Positions 36,620 through 43,570 of a stretch of 64,000 nt of DNA are shown here, piece by piece. The stretch spans positions 558,001-622,000 of the forward strand of contig JAJCZU010000004.1 of assembly GCA_029262235.1 (NCBI GenBank), written 5' to 3'. Source of the stretch: Candidatus Eiseniibacteriota bacterium (lineage in GTDB: Bacteria; Orphanbacterota; Orphanbacteria; Orphanbacterales; Orphanbacteraceae). Position 1 is the stretch's first letter, and every line of letters starts with the position of its first letter. Position numbers and translations under genes: made by a program. The notes beneath the pieces are model-generated. The model was not told the origin of the DNA. It ran no database searches and saw nothing but the letters and a program-made list of their open reading frames with translations.

Positions 36620-36653
36620 CCACATCTCGATGGATTATTCCACCGGAATGTGG
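36620..36653. promoter_or_regulatory. Nested dyad upstream of the maltodextrin importer
   Basis: An outer inverted repeat CCACAT (36620-36625) / ATGTGG (36648-36653) encloses an inner perfect one, ATTCC-ACC-GGAAT (36637-36649, overlapping the outer right arm by two bases). It stands in the 171-bp divergent spacer between malK and the secreted protein at 36721. A further dyad GATAGACTATC occurs at 36693-36703. Position and symmetry suggest an operator for sugar-responsive control of both genes; the regulator is not in the window. Confidence 0.4.
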
Positions 36654-36720
36654 TACTATCATTTGACTTACGGCAAACCGCTCCAGCTCTGAGATAGACT
36701 ATCACAACAAGGGAGAAGCC

Positions 36721-38820
36721 ATGCGCAAATGGACTTTACTAACGGGCGTTCTGCTCGCCGCGCTCCTGACTCACACGGATGCGCGCGCGGAAGCGTTCGG
36801 AACACCGACGATCGACGGAGTAATCGACGGTGTCTATGGCGCCGCGGAAGCATCGGATCCGTTCGGCGATCACTGGGCATCGAACAACAACATCGATCTC
36901 GGCGACCTGTACGTGTGTAACGACGCGACGTTCTGGTACTTCGCATTCACGGTGAACGACAATATCGTGACGACGAACTGGGGCAAGTACGTACTCAACA
37001 TCGACACGACGAACGACACGAACGGCGGAACCTCGGACCCGTGGGGCCGGAACGTCACGATCAGCGACCCGCACAAGTCGGAATACACCGTACGAAGCTG
37101 GCTCGACGCGCAGCCGTACGGCCCCGAAGACAGCCAGCTCTGGTCGTGGGACCAGGGGACGACGACCTGGAACCTGACGAGCGCGCTCGTGGACGCCAAG
37201 GTCGGCGCCGGCACGACGTCCGTTCTCGAATGGAAAATCGCGAAAGCCGACATCGGCGACCCCGACACGATCTATGTCGAAGTGTGGACGACCGGCGGTG
37301 GTGGCACCGACAACGCGCAGGACACGTCGAACGATCCGGCCGACGACTGGAACGCGACCGACTGGGCGACGACGTCGGTGCTCTCGAGCTCCACGTGCGT
37401 CGCGAAGCAGACGGGTACGGATGTGACGCCGCCGACGGTTTCCTCCGCCCGCCCGACGCTCCAGGACGGCGCAGGCGATCCGGATTATGACAACGTGGTC
37501 GTCAAGTTCTCCGAAGCCGTGCAGATCGGTCAGGCGACAAACACAGCGAACTACACGGTGACAGGCGCCACGATCAATTCGGTAAGCGTCCTGTCGGTCG
37601 ATACTTACCAGCTGAATCTCGCGGCGGACCTGCCGCTCGGAAGCTGTATCACGGTGGAGGCGACCGGCATCGCCGATGCGGCCGGCAACACGATCGTGGA
37701 CAACAATGTAACGAACGTCGACGACTTCTATCTGACGAAACTCGTCATCAACGGCCTCATGAACCTGCATCTGCAGTCGACGTCCTACTTTCCCGCCGCC
37801 GACACGTTCGGGATCGAAGGAAGCCTGGCGCCGCTCACGTGGGATCCGCTCTGCGACGACCTGATGAACGACGCCGGCACGGGCGGCGACGCCGCTGCAG
37901 GCGATTCGATCTACGCGAAGACGCTCGTGTTTGCGAACGGCTGCACCGGCGGCCTGACCGACACGCTGACCGTCGAGTACAAATTCAATCATCAGTGCAC
38001 GAACCCGGGCTACGAGTCGACGTCGAATCACGTCTACACGCTCGACGGATCGATTCCGTGCGACACGCTGAACATCTGGTGGGAAGACATCGCGCCGATC
38101 AACCTGACCGACAAGGACATCGACGTGATCTTCTTCATCGCCGGCCTCGTGCCGCCGTTCGACACGGGCGACAGCCTTGCGGTCAACGGCTCGCAGCTTC
38201 CTTTCGACTTCAACCTGCCGCCGCTTGCGACGAGCGTGATGAATGACGACGGCACGGGCGCCGACTCGACGGCCGGCGACGGGATCTACTCGCTCCGCGC
38301 GACGTTCCCGACCGGAACGATCAAGAACTTCGAGTACAAGCACGTCATGAAGGACTTCGGCGACACGCTCTGGGTCTATGAGTGTGACGGCCAGGGGAAC
38401 CGCAACGTATTCCTGAACGACTCGCTCTTCTCGACGGCGAATCCGATCGTGCTCGACTTGCTCTACTGGGACTTCTGCGGTGATGTGGTCGGTGTCGACG
38501 ATGCCGATCCGGAGAGCGCGATTCCGGGAACGGCGATGAAGCTGTTCCAGAACACGCCGAATCCGTTCAACCCGCGCACGTCGATCGAGTTCAGCCTGCC
38601 TGAGCGTATGGCCGTGAACCTGAACGTGTATGACGCTTCGGGACGGCTCGTGAAAACGCTGCTCGACCGCGAGCTCGGCGCCGGCGCGTACACCGGCGGC
38701 AACGCGGTCGTATGGGACGGCACGGACAACGCAGGAAAACCGGTCTCGTCCGGCATGTACTTCTACAAGCTGCAGAACGAGAAGGAAAACATCACGCGGA
38801 AGATGACGCTGATCCGCTAA
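36721..38820 (+). CDS. Secreted multidomain protein with DDGT-GDGIY modules and sorting domain
   Basis: A 699-residue exported protein (signal to about DARA-E). Order: a CBM9/DOMON-like region (TPTIDGVIDGVYG...DLYVCNDATFWYFAFTVND), a Big_5-like Ig domain (DNVVVKFSEAVQIGQATNTA, about 255-335), two beta-sandwich modules with the motifs MNDAGTGGDAAAGDSIYA and MNDDGTGADSTAGDGIYS, and a FlgD-Ig-like C-terminal domain (PNPFNPRTSIEFSLP...WDGTDNAGKPVSSGMYF...KMTLIR). No catalytic centre is apparent; it looks like a surface glycan-binding protein for the starch locus. ATG 36721 follows GGGAGAAG. It is divergent from malK and ends in a strong terminator. Confidence 0.75.
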   Translation: MRKWTLLTGVLLAALLTHTDARAEAFGTPTIDGVIDGVYGAAEASDPFGDHWASNNNIDLGDLYVCNDATFWYFAFTVNDNIVTTNWGKYVLNIDTTNDTNGGTSDPWGRNVTISDPHKSEYTVRSWLDAQPYGPEDSQLWSWDQGTTTWNLTSALVDAKVGAGTTSVLEWKIAKADIGDPDTIYVEVWTTGGGGTDNAQDTSNDPADDWNATDWATTSVLSSSTCVAKQTGTDVTPPTVSSARPTLQDGAGDPDYDNVVVKFSEAVQIGQATNTANYTVTGATINSVSVLSVDTYQLNLAADLPLGSCITVEATGIADAAGNTIVDNNVTNVDDFYLTKLVINGLMNLHLQSTSYFPAADTFGIEGSLAPLTWDPLCDDLMNDAGTGGDAAAGDSIYAKTLVFANGCTGGLTDTLTVEYKFNHQCTNPGYESTSNHVYTLDGSIPCDTLNIWWEDIAPINLTDKDIDVIFFIAGLVPPFDTGDSLAVNGSQLPFDFNLPPLATSVMNDDGTGADSTAGDGIYSLRATFPTGTIKNFEYKHVMKDFGDTLWVYECDGQGNRNVFLNDSLFSTANPIVLDLLYWDFCGDVVGVDDADPESAIPGTAMKLFQNTPNPFNPRTSIEFSLPERMAVNLNVYDASGRLVKTLLDRELGAGAYTGGNAVVWDGTDNAGKPVSSGMYFYKLQNEKENITRKMTLIR

Positions 38821-38850
38821 CGGATCGCCGCCAGAAATGACGCAGTACGC

Positions 38851-38885
38851 AGGGGCCGGCCGATCGATTCGGTCGGCCCTTTTTT
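38851..38885 (+). terminator. Rho-independent terminator
   Basis: AGGGGCCGGCCGA (38851-38863) pairs with TCGGTCGGCCCT (38869-38880) and is followed directly by TTTTT, 30 bp after the stop of the secreted protein. Confidence 0.85.
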
Positions 38886-38897
38886 GTTCGCCCGCGA

Positions 38898-38926
38898 TGT
38901 CGATTCGCGCGCGCCATTTTCGTCGA
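38898..38926 (+). promoter_or_regulatory. ECF42-type promoter of the DGPF/sigma operon
   Basis: TGTCGA (38898-38903), a 17-bp spacer, and CGTCGA (38921-38926). A conserved TGTCGA -35 and a CGA/TC-type -10 are the signature of ECF42-dependent promoters, which normally drive DGPF-protein genes. The element lies about 94 bp before the DGPF-protein ATG and just downstream of the terminator of the preceding gene, so the operon is probably autoregulated by its own sigma factor. The consensus is recalled, not searched. Confidence 0.65.
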
Positions 38927-39019
38927 GAGGGTGAAGCGGGCGGAGAATCCGTCCGCCGCCGGAACACCCGCGAGAATCCGCCCGAGGGCGCCCATCGCAG
39001 TAGTAAGGAGACGGGAATC

Positions 39020-39376
39020 ATGCCGAAGTATCTTTTGGAGCTTCACGAACCGCCGGTTAAGAAGACCCAGGACATCTCGCCGGAAGAAATGCAGCAGATG
39101 ATCGCCGAATACACCACCTGGAGCCGCAAGATGGGCGAAGCCGAAATCATGGTCGACGGCTGGAAGCTCACGAACGAAGGGGGCAGGCACCTCGTGGCGA
39201 AAGGCGGAAAGGTCGCCGTGACCGACGGTCCCTACAGCGAAGCGAAGGAAATTCTGGCCGGCCTCTTTCTGATTCAGGCGCGCGATTACGATCACGCTTC
39301 GGAAGTCGCGCAGTCCTGTCCGCACATGAAGTTCGGGCGGATCGCGATTCGCCAGGTCGATATGATGGAAGGCTGA
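39020..39376 (+). CDS. DGPF (YCII-related) domain protein
   Basis: A 118-residue ferredoxin-like-fold protein with the family block GGKVAVTDGPYSEAKEILAGLFLI (here DGPY). DGPF proteins are the usual partners and targets of ECF42 sigma factors; their activity is not known. ATG 39020 sits after AAGGAG; a longer in-frame form starting at 38837 would run through the terminator and promoter region and is not credible. The sigma gene starts three bases after its stop. Confidence 0.85.
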   Translation: MPKYLLELHEPPVKKTQDISPEEMQQMIAEYTTWSRKMGEAEIMVDGWKLTNEGGRHLVAKGGKVAVTDGPYSEAKEILAGLFLIQARDYDHASEVAQSCPHMKFGRIAIRQVDMMEG

Positions 39377-39378
39377 TC

Positions 39379-40662
39379 GTGAGTACGCACGACTTCGTCG
39401 AGCATCTCTTTCGGCACCGGGCGGGGCAGATCACCGCAAGCCTCGCCCGGGTCCTCGGCTTCGGGCAGATCGATCTGATCGAAGAAGTCGTGCAGGAGGC
39501 GCTCTACAAGGCGCTCGCGATCTGGCCGTACCAGGGCGTGCCGCGGAACCCCACGGCCTGGATCATCGAGGCGGCAAAGAACGCGGCCTATGATCGTTTG
39601 CGCCGCGAGAAGGTGTGGCGCGAAAAGGAGGACGCCGTGCGGACCGTACTCGAAGGATGGGCCGACAACGAGTTCGAGGCGGGAGCCGGGAGCGCGGCCG
39701 GAGCCGGATTCGCGCGCGAGATCCGTGACGACACGCTCGCGATGATGTTCACGTGCTGCCACCCGAGCCTGTCGCCCGAGTCGCAGGTGGCGCTTACGCT
39801 CAAAGTAGTGGGCGGGTTCAGTGCGTCGGAAGCCGCACGCGCGTTTCTCGTGGCGAAAGAAACGATCGCGCAGCGTATCGTGCGCGCGAAGAGGACACTG
39901 CGAGAGGCCGGGGTTTCACTCAAGATCCCGGGGACGGACGAAATCGAAACCCGCCTCGCGCCGGTTCTGCAGGCGCTCTACCTGATGTTCAACGAAGGGT
40001 ACGCATCCTGGGCGGGAGAGTCGCATCTGCGCCGCGACCTGTGTCATGAAGCGATCCGGCTCTGCGCGCTCCTCACGGAGCATCCGGTGACCGGCCGCCC
40101 GGAAACGCATGCGCTCCACGCACTGTTCCTGTTCCAGTCGTCGCGATTCGATTCGCGCCTCGATGAGGAAGGGGATCTCGTGCTGCTTGCCGATCAGAAT
40201 CGGGGTGCGTGGGATCGTGCCGCGATCGTAGCCGGCGCGGCAGCGCTCAACAAATCGGCGGCGGGCGAAAGGGTGACGCCGTATCACAGGGAAGCCGAGA
40301 TCGCGTCCTGCCACGCTCTCGCCCCGTCCTACGACGAGACCGACTGGACGCGCATTCTCGCCTGCTTCGACGCCCTGATCACGGCGAACCCGTCCCCTGT
40401 CATTCGTACGCATCGCATGGTGGCTCGCATGGAGGCCGGCGATCTGGATGGCGCGAAGCGGGAGGAGCAGCAGCTCGCGGAGGAATCTTCGTTGCTCGAA
40501 TACGTGCCGTTTCTGGTAGCGCGCGCGGAACTGGCCGAGCGAAGGGGGGAACGGGTGAACGCCGCCGCGATCTTTGCGCGCGGGATCGAGCGCGCCGCCT
40601 CCGAACCCGTGAAGCGCCATCTCCAGCGTCGCTGGGCGCGGCTCGCGAGTCAGTCGGGCTGA
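39379..40662 (+). CDS. ECF42-group RNA polymerase sigma factor with C-terminal TPR-like extension
   Basis: A 427-residue sigma factor. Region 2 spans about residues 10-80 (IEEVVQEALYKALAIWPYQGVPRNPTAWI), region 4 about 130-190 (LSPESQVALTLKVVGGFSASEAARAFLVAKETIAQRIVRAK). The unusually long C-terminal part (about 200-427) is a helical SnoaL-free, TPR-like extension (ALYLMFNEGYASW, FLVARAELAERRGERVNAAAIFARGI), the hallmark of the ECF42 group, which is thought to control activity without an anti-sigma factor. GTG start, three bases after the DGPF gene. No anti-sigma gene is adjacent. The inducing signal is unknown. Confidence 0.88.
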   Translation: MSTHDFVEHLFRHRAGQITASLARVLGFGQIDLIEEVVQEALYKALAIWPYQGVPRNPTAWIIEAAKNAAYDRLRREKVWREKEDAVRTVLEGWADNEFEAGAGSAAGAGFAREIRDDTLAMMFTCCHPSLSPESQVALTLKVVGGFSASEAARAFLVAKETIAQRIVRAKRTLREAGVSLKIPGTDEIETRLAPVLQALYLMFNEGYASWAGESHLRRDLCHEAIRLCALLTEHPVTGRPETHALHALFLFQSSRFDSRLDEEGDLVLLADQNRGAWDRAAIVAGAAALNKSAAGERVTPYHREAEIASCHALAPSYDETDWTRILACFDALITANPSPVIRTHRMVARMEAGDLDGAKREEQQLAEESSLLEYVPFLVARAELAERRGERVNAAAIFARGIERAASEPVKRHLQRRWARLASQSG

Positions 40663-40671
40663 CCCCCTGCC

Positions 40672-41436
40672 CTATGTGTTGAAGATCAGACTGCAGCACG
40701 TCACGCCGCCCTCGGCCTTCGCCAGTTCGCCCACCTCGACTTCCCTCGTCCGGATCCCGGCATCGGTCAAACGGGCGCACGTCCGATCGAATCCGGCCGG
40801 GTAGATCACCGTGTCGCCGACGAGCAGCGCGCACGCGGCCCACGGTTCCGCCGGATCGACATCGATCATGCGTACGCCTTGGAAAGCCGACGCGTCCACC
40901 CAGTTGCGGTTGATAAGGAGAGTGTTCGGCGCGACGAGGCCGATTGCCGTTTTCAGATGAAGACATCCGGTGAGTGGCACCGCGATCACGGTGTAGCCGA
41001 AGGGCGCAAGCGTGGTACGAACCTGTTCCACGGCGTGTTCGTTCGTCCGTTCCGAAAGCCCGATGTAAGCGGTGCGGTCCACGACCTGCACGTCGCCGCC
41101 GTCGATCGTGCCCGGGGCGGCGATATGAACGAGGCGGCGATACAGGCCGAGTGCATCGGCGATGCCTATGGTCTCGGGGCGGCGGGAACGGGCGCCCGGG
41201 CGCGTGATGATCGCGACTTCGTCGAGCACGATCGCGCCATCCTCGACGAAAACAGAATCGGGAAGATCCGGTTCCGTCGGCAGCACGCGCAGGTCACAGC
41301 CGAGTGACGTGAGACACCGCTCGTATGCATCGTGCTGTGTGCAGGCGCGTTCCAGATCGATCGGCGCGCGCTCGAGATGTGTCAGCTCACAACGGGCGAT
41401 TCCGGGGCTGACCCCACGTGTAATGGCAACGCGCAA
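40672..41436 (-). CDS. Dimethylarginine dimethylaminohydrolase-like amidinotransferase-fold enzyme
   Basis: A 254-residue enzyme with the DDAH/arginine deiminase catalytic layout: SVFVEDGAIVL (substrate-binding Glu/Asp), GTIDGGDV, catalytic His in GCLHLKTAIG, and the nucleophile Cys near the C-terminus in EGGVTCCSLIF. It should hydrolyse methylated arginines to citrulline and methylamines, or a related guanidine compound. The start is TTG at 41436, weakly supported by GGAGA. It follows the starch-type lipoprotein gene by 42 bp in the same direction and may simply be read through from that operon; no functional link to starch is evident. Confidence 0.82.
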   Translation of the reverse strand: MRVAITRGVSPGIARCELTHLERAPIDLERACTQHDAYERCLTSLGCDLRVLPTEPDLPDSVFVEDGAIVLDEVAIITRPGARSRRPETIGIADALGLYRRLVHIAAPGTIDGGDVQVVDRTAYIGLSERTNEHAVEQVRTTLAPFGYTVIAVPLTGCLHLKTAIGLVAPNTLLINRNWVDASAFQGVRMIDVDPAEPWAACALLVGDTVIYPAGFDRTCARLTDAGIRTREVEVGELAKAEGGVTCCSLIFNT

Positions 41437-41478
41437 CGGCTTTCTCTCCAGTCGCCCGGGCGGCGTGCCCGGCGGGGC

Positions 41479-43131
41479 TCAGCGCTTCCCGATTGCGCGA
41501 ATTGCGTACGTGCGGTTCACTTCGTCCAGCTTCACTTCGTATGTCCCGGGGGCCAGGCTGAACTGGCCGAGCGCGGGCGCTTCGTTGTTGCCGGTGCCCA
41601 GGCAGACGATGCCGGAAAGCGGGTCACTGCAGCTCAGGTTTTCCGAAGTGCAGCTGCCGTAGTCGTTCGCGCCCCAGTCTTCGGCCGTCCGGAACTTGAG
41701 GAACGTGCAGATCTGGGTCGCGACGTCGAGAGTGTCGACCCAGATGCCGCCCTCGATTTCGATCATGCTGGCGCGCGTCGTGCTCCAGTTCGTGACATCG
41801 CCCACGATCCGGATCACGTCGTATTCGGATTCGTAGCCGGCGACGGCTTCGAGCGTCACGGTACCGATGTCGGTCGTGGCGCCTGCCGTGACGACGATGT
41901 CGCTGATTGTCGTGTCCCGGAAACCGGCGGACGACGACAGGAACGCGACGAAGTATGTGCCCGGAGCGAAGTCGGTCAGCAGGAACGTGCCGTCGACGGG
42001 GTCGGCGAATACGGTCACCGTGTCACCCTCGGCGCGTACGGCGACCGCGGCGACGCCGGGTCTCGGATCCGGCGTTTCGCTGAACGCGACCGTGCCGCTG
42101 ATATTCCCGGCGCGACGCATCGTGATCGGAGCAAGATCCGTTTCGTCGCCCGCCTCGAAGTCGGTGCCGTCGACGACCTGCGTCACATAGCCGGGCGCCG
42201 ACAGAACGAACTCGTACGCGCCGTCGCTGAGACCCTCGGCCGTGAACGTGTTCGCGTCGGGCGCGATCAGAAGCGTGTCGACCACGCCGCCGGTGTCGCT
42301 GAAGCGCACGAGCACGGTCACTTCGGGGCGCACGGCCGGGTTGTCTTCGAACGACACGGTCCCGCGAATGAAGCCTTTGGGTACCACCTGGATCGTGCCG
42401 AGGTCGACGCCCGCCTCACCCGTGACCTTGACCTTGCGCACGAAGCGGGTCGGGAAGTTCACGCGGTCCGACGGCACGTCGATGACGAGCGTGTAAAGAC
42501 CCGGCAGCAGGTTTTCGAACGCGAAGGAAGTGATGTCGCCGCCGAGCGTATCCCACGGCACTTCTCCTCCGGCCTCGATAATCTGGTAGACGGCGGGAGC
42601 ATTCGAGGCGTTCAGCAGAAAGATGTAGTCGTCATTCACCGGGATCACGGCCGGGATGTCGTCGCCGTTCTCCGGCGTGACTTCGCCTGTCCGCGCTTCT
42701 TCGTCGATCTCGCAGTCACCGCAACCCGCGTAGCTGCCGTCCCACGCGCGATTCGTGACGAACTTCCACGCAAAAGCGTCATCGCTCGTGAGCGAGATCG
42801 TCTCCATCCAGAGGCACGGGAACATCTGCGTCATGCCGGGAGTCGTGTCCCAGAGCCCAATGTCCCAGGCGGTGTACGTACCGGTAACGTGAATGCTCGA
42901 GGGACCGTTCGCGCAGGCGGGATCGTAATCTTTGAAGATGTAAACGACCGTCTGCGGGTTCACCGGCACGTCGCCCCAGTCGAGGATGCCGGAGACGAGT
43001 CCCTCGGCGACGATGACGTCGGCGAACGGGTCGAGAAACGGACTGCTGGTATTGTCGCCGCAGCTCAGCGAAAACGCGAGCAGCGCAAAGAGGGGAAGTG
43101 CGACCAGCAATGGATATCGCTTGGTTGGCAT
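41479..43131 (-). CDS. Surface/periplasmic lipoprotein with carboxypeptidase-regulatory-like repeats, SusE/F-like ends
   Basis: A 550-residue lipoprotein (MPTKRYPLLVALPLFALLAF, lipobox SLSC). The N-terminal 200 residues and the last 110 residues (VGDVTNWSTTRASMIEIEGG...APALGQFSLAPGTYEVKLDEVNRTYAI) resemble starch-binding modules of SusE/SusF or pullulanase type. Between them are three carboxypeptidase-regulatory-like beta-sandwiches (RGTVSFEDNPAVRPEVTV, SGTVAFSETPDPRPGVAA and one earlier). It likely binds alpha-glucans at the cell envelope. GGAG stands before the ATG. It follows the small CBM48 lipoprotein by 12 bp. Binding is inferred from fold resemblance and location. Confidence 0.7.
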   Translation of the reverse strand: MPTKRYPLLVALPLFALLAFSLSCGDNTSSPFLDPFADVIVAEGLVSGILDWGDVPVNPQTVVYIFKDYDPACANGPSSIHVTGTYTAWDIGLWDTTPGMTQMFPCLWMETISLTSDDAFAWKFVTNRAWDGSYAGCGDCEIDEEARTGEVTPENGDDIPAVIPVNDDYIFLLNASNAPAVYQIIEAGGEVPWDTLGGDITSFAFENLLPGLYTLVIDVPSDRVNFPTRFVRKVKVTGEAGVDLGTIQVVPKGFIRGTVSFEDNPAVRPEVTVLVRFSDTGGVVDTLLIAPDANTFTAEGLSDGAYEFVLSAPGYVTQVVDGTDFEAGDETDLAPITMRRAGNISGTVAFSETPDPRPGVAAVAVRAEGDTVTVFADPVDGTFLLTDFAPGTYFVAFLSSSAGFRDTTISDIVVTAGATTDIGTVTLEAVAGYESEYDVIRIVGDVTNWSTTRASMIEIEGGIWVDTLDVATQICTFLKFRTAEDWGANDYGSCTSENLSCSDPLSGIVCLGTGNNEAPALGQFSLAPGTYEVKLDEVNRTYAIRAIGKR

Positions 43132-43143
43132 GACCGGAATCTC

Positions 43144-43554
43144 CTATTCCACAATGAGGAGCGAGTTGTAACCGCCGAAGCCGTCGTCGACGCGCAGCGG
43201 ATTGTTCGGATCCTCTTTCCAGGTGTTTTCGTCGATTACGAATTTGTACTGATACCGGCCCGTGGGGAGAGCCTCGACCAGCGTCCAGACGCCGTCGCCG
43301 TCTTCGTCGGACATGAGGCCGATGTTATAGCTGCCCGTTTCGGCCTGGCCCGCGAGCCAGTTGTTCCGCTCCCAGTTGCCCGCAAGCTGCACGCGGTGCG
43401 CGGAGGGCGCTTCGAACTGGAAGTGAATGCCGTTTTCGACCGGATAGGGCGGAGGGAGACGCCGCTTGATGAAATCGAGCCCGCCGCATCCGAGCGGCAG
43501 AGCGACGATCAGAGCGAGAAGGGGGAGCCATCGTTTGTGTCGTGCGTTTTGCAT
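43144..43554 (-). CDS. Small CBM48 glycogen/starch-binding lipoprotein
   Basis: A 136-residue lipoprotein (signal ending LPLGC). The mature part is almost only a CBM48/isoamylase-N-like domain: HFQFEAPSAHRVQLAGNWERNNW and GRYQYKFVIDENTWKEDPNNP, containing the aromatic and Lys residues used for alpha-1,4-glucan binding in AMPK-type CBM48 domains. ATG 43554 follows AGGGG at eight bases; an upstream in-frame start would lie inside the preceding gene. It sits 16 bp after the CBM48-barrel gene, and its domain is clearly related to the N-terminal domain of that protein. Confidence 0.75.
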   Translation of the reverse strand: MQNARHKRWLPLLALIVALPLGCGGLDFIKRRLPPPYPVENGIHFQFEAPSAHRVQLAGNWERNNWLAGQAETGSYNIGLMSDEDGDGVWTLVEALPTGRYQYKFVIDENTWKEDPNNPLRVDDGFGGYNSLLIVE

Positions 43555-43570
43555 GCTGCAGACCCCTTGC

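Noticed and set aside
36550-36705. 52-codon extension of malK
   Set aside because: It overlaps the operator-like region and has no ABC sequence; TTG at 36549 has a ribosome-binding site and gives normal length.
38837-39019. N-terminal extension of the DGPF protein
   Set aside because: It would run through a rho-independent terminator and the ECF42 promoter; ATG 39020 has AAGGAG.
40672-41436. DDAH-like gene as part of the starch pathway
   Set aside because: It is only codirectional with a 42-bp gap and has no chemical link to glucans; listed as a neighbour only.
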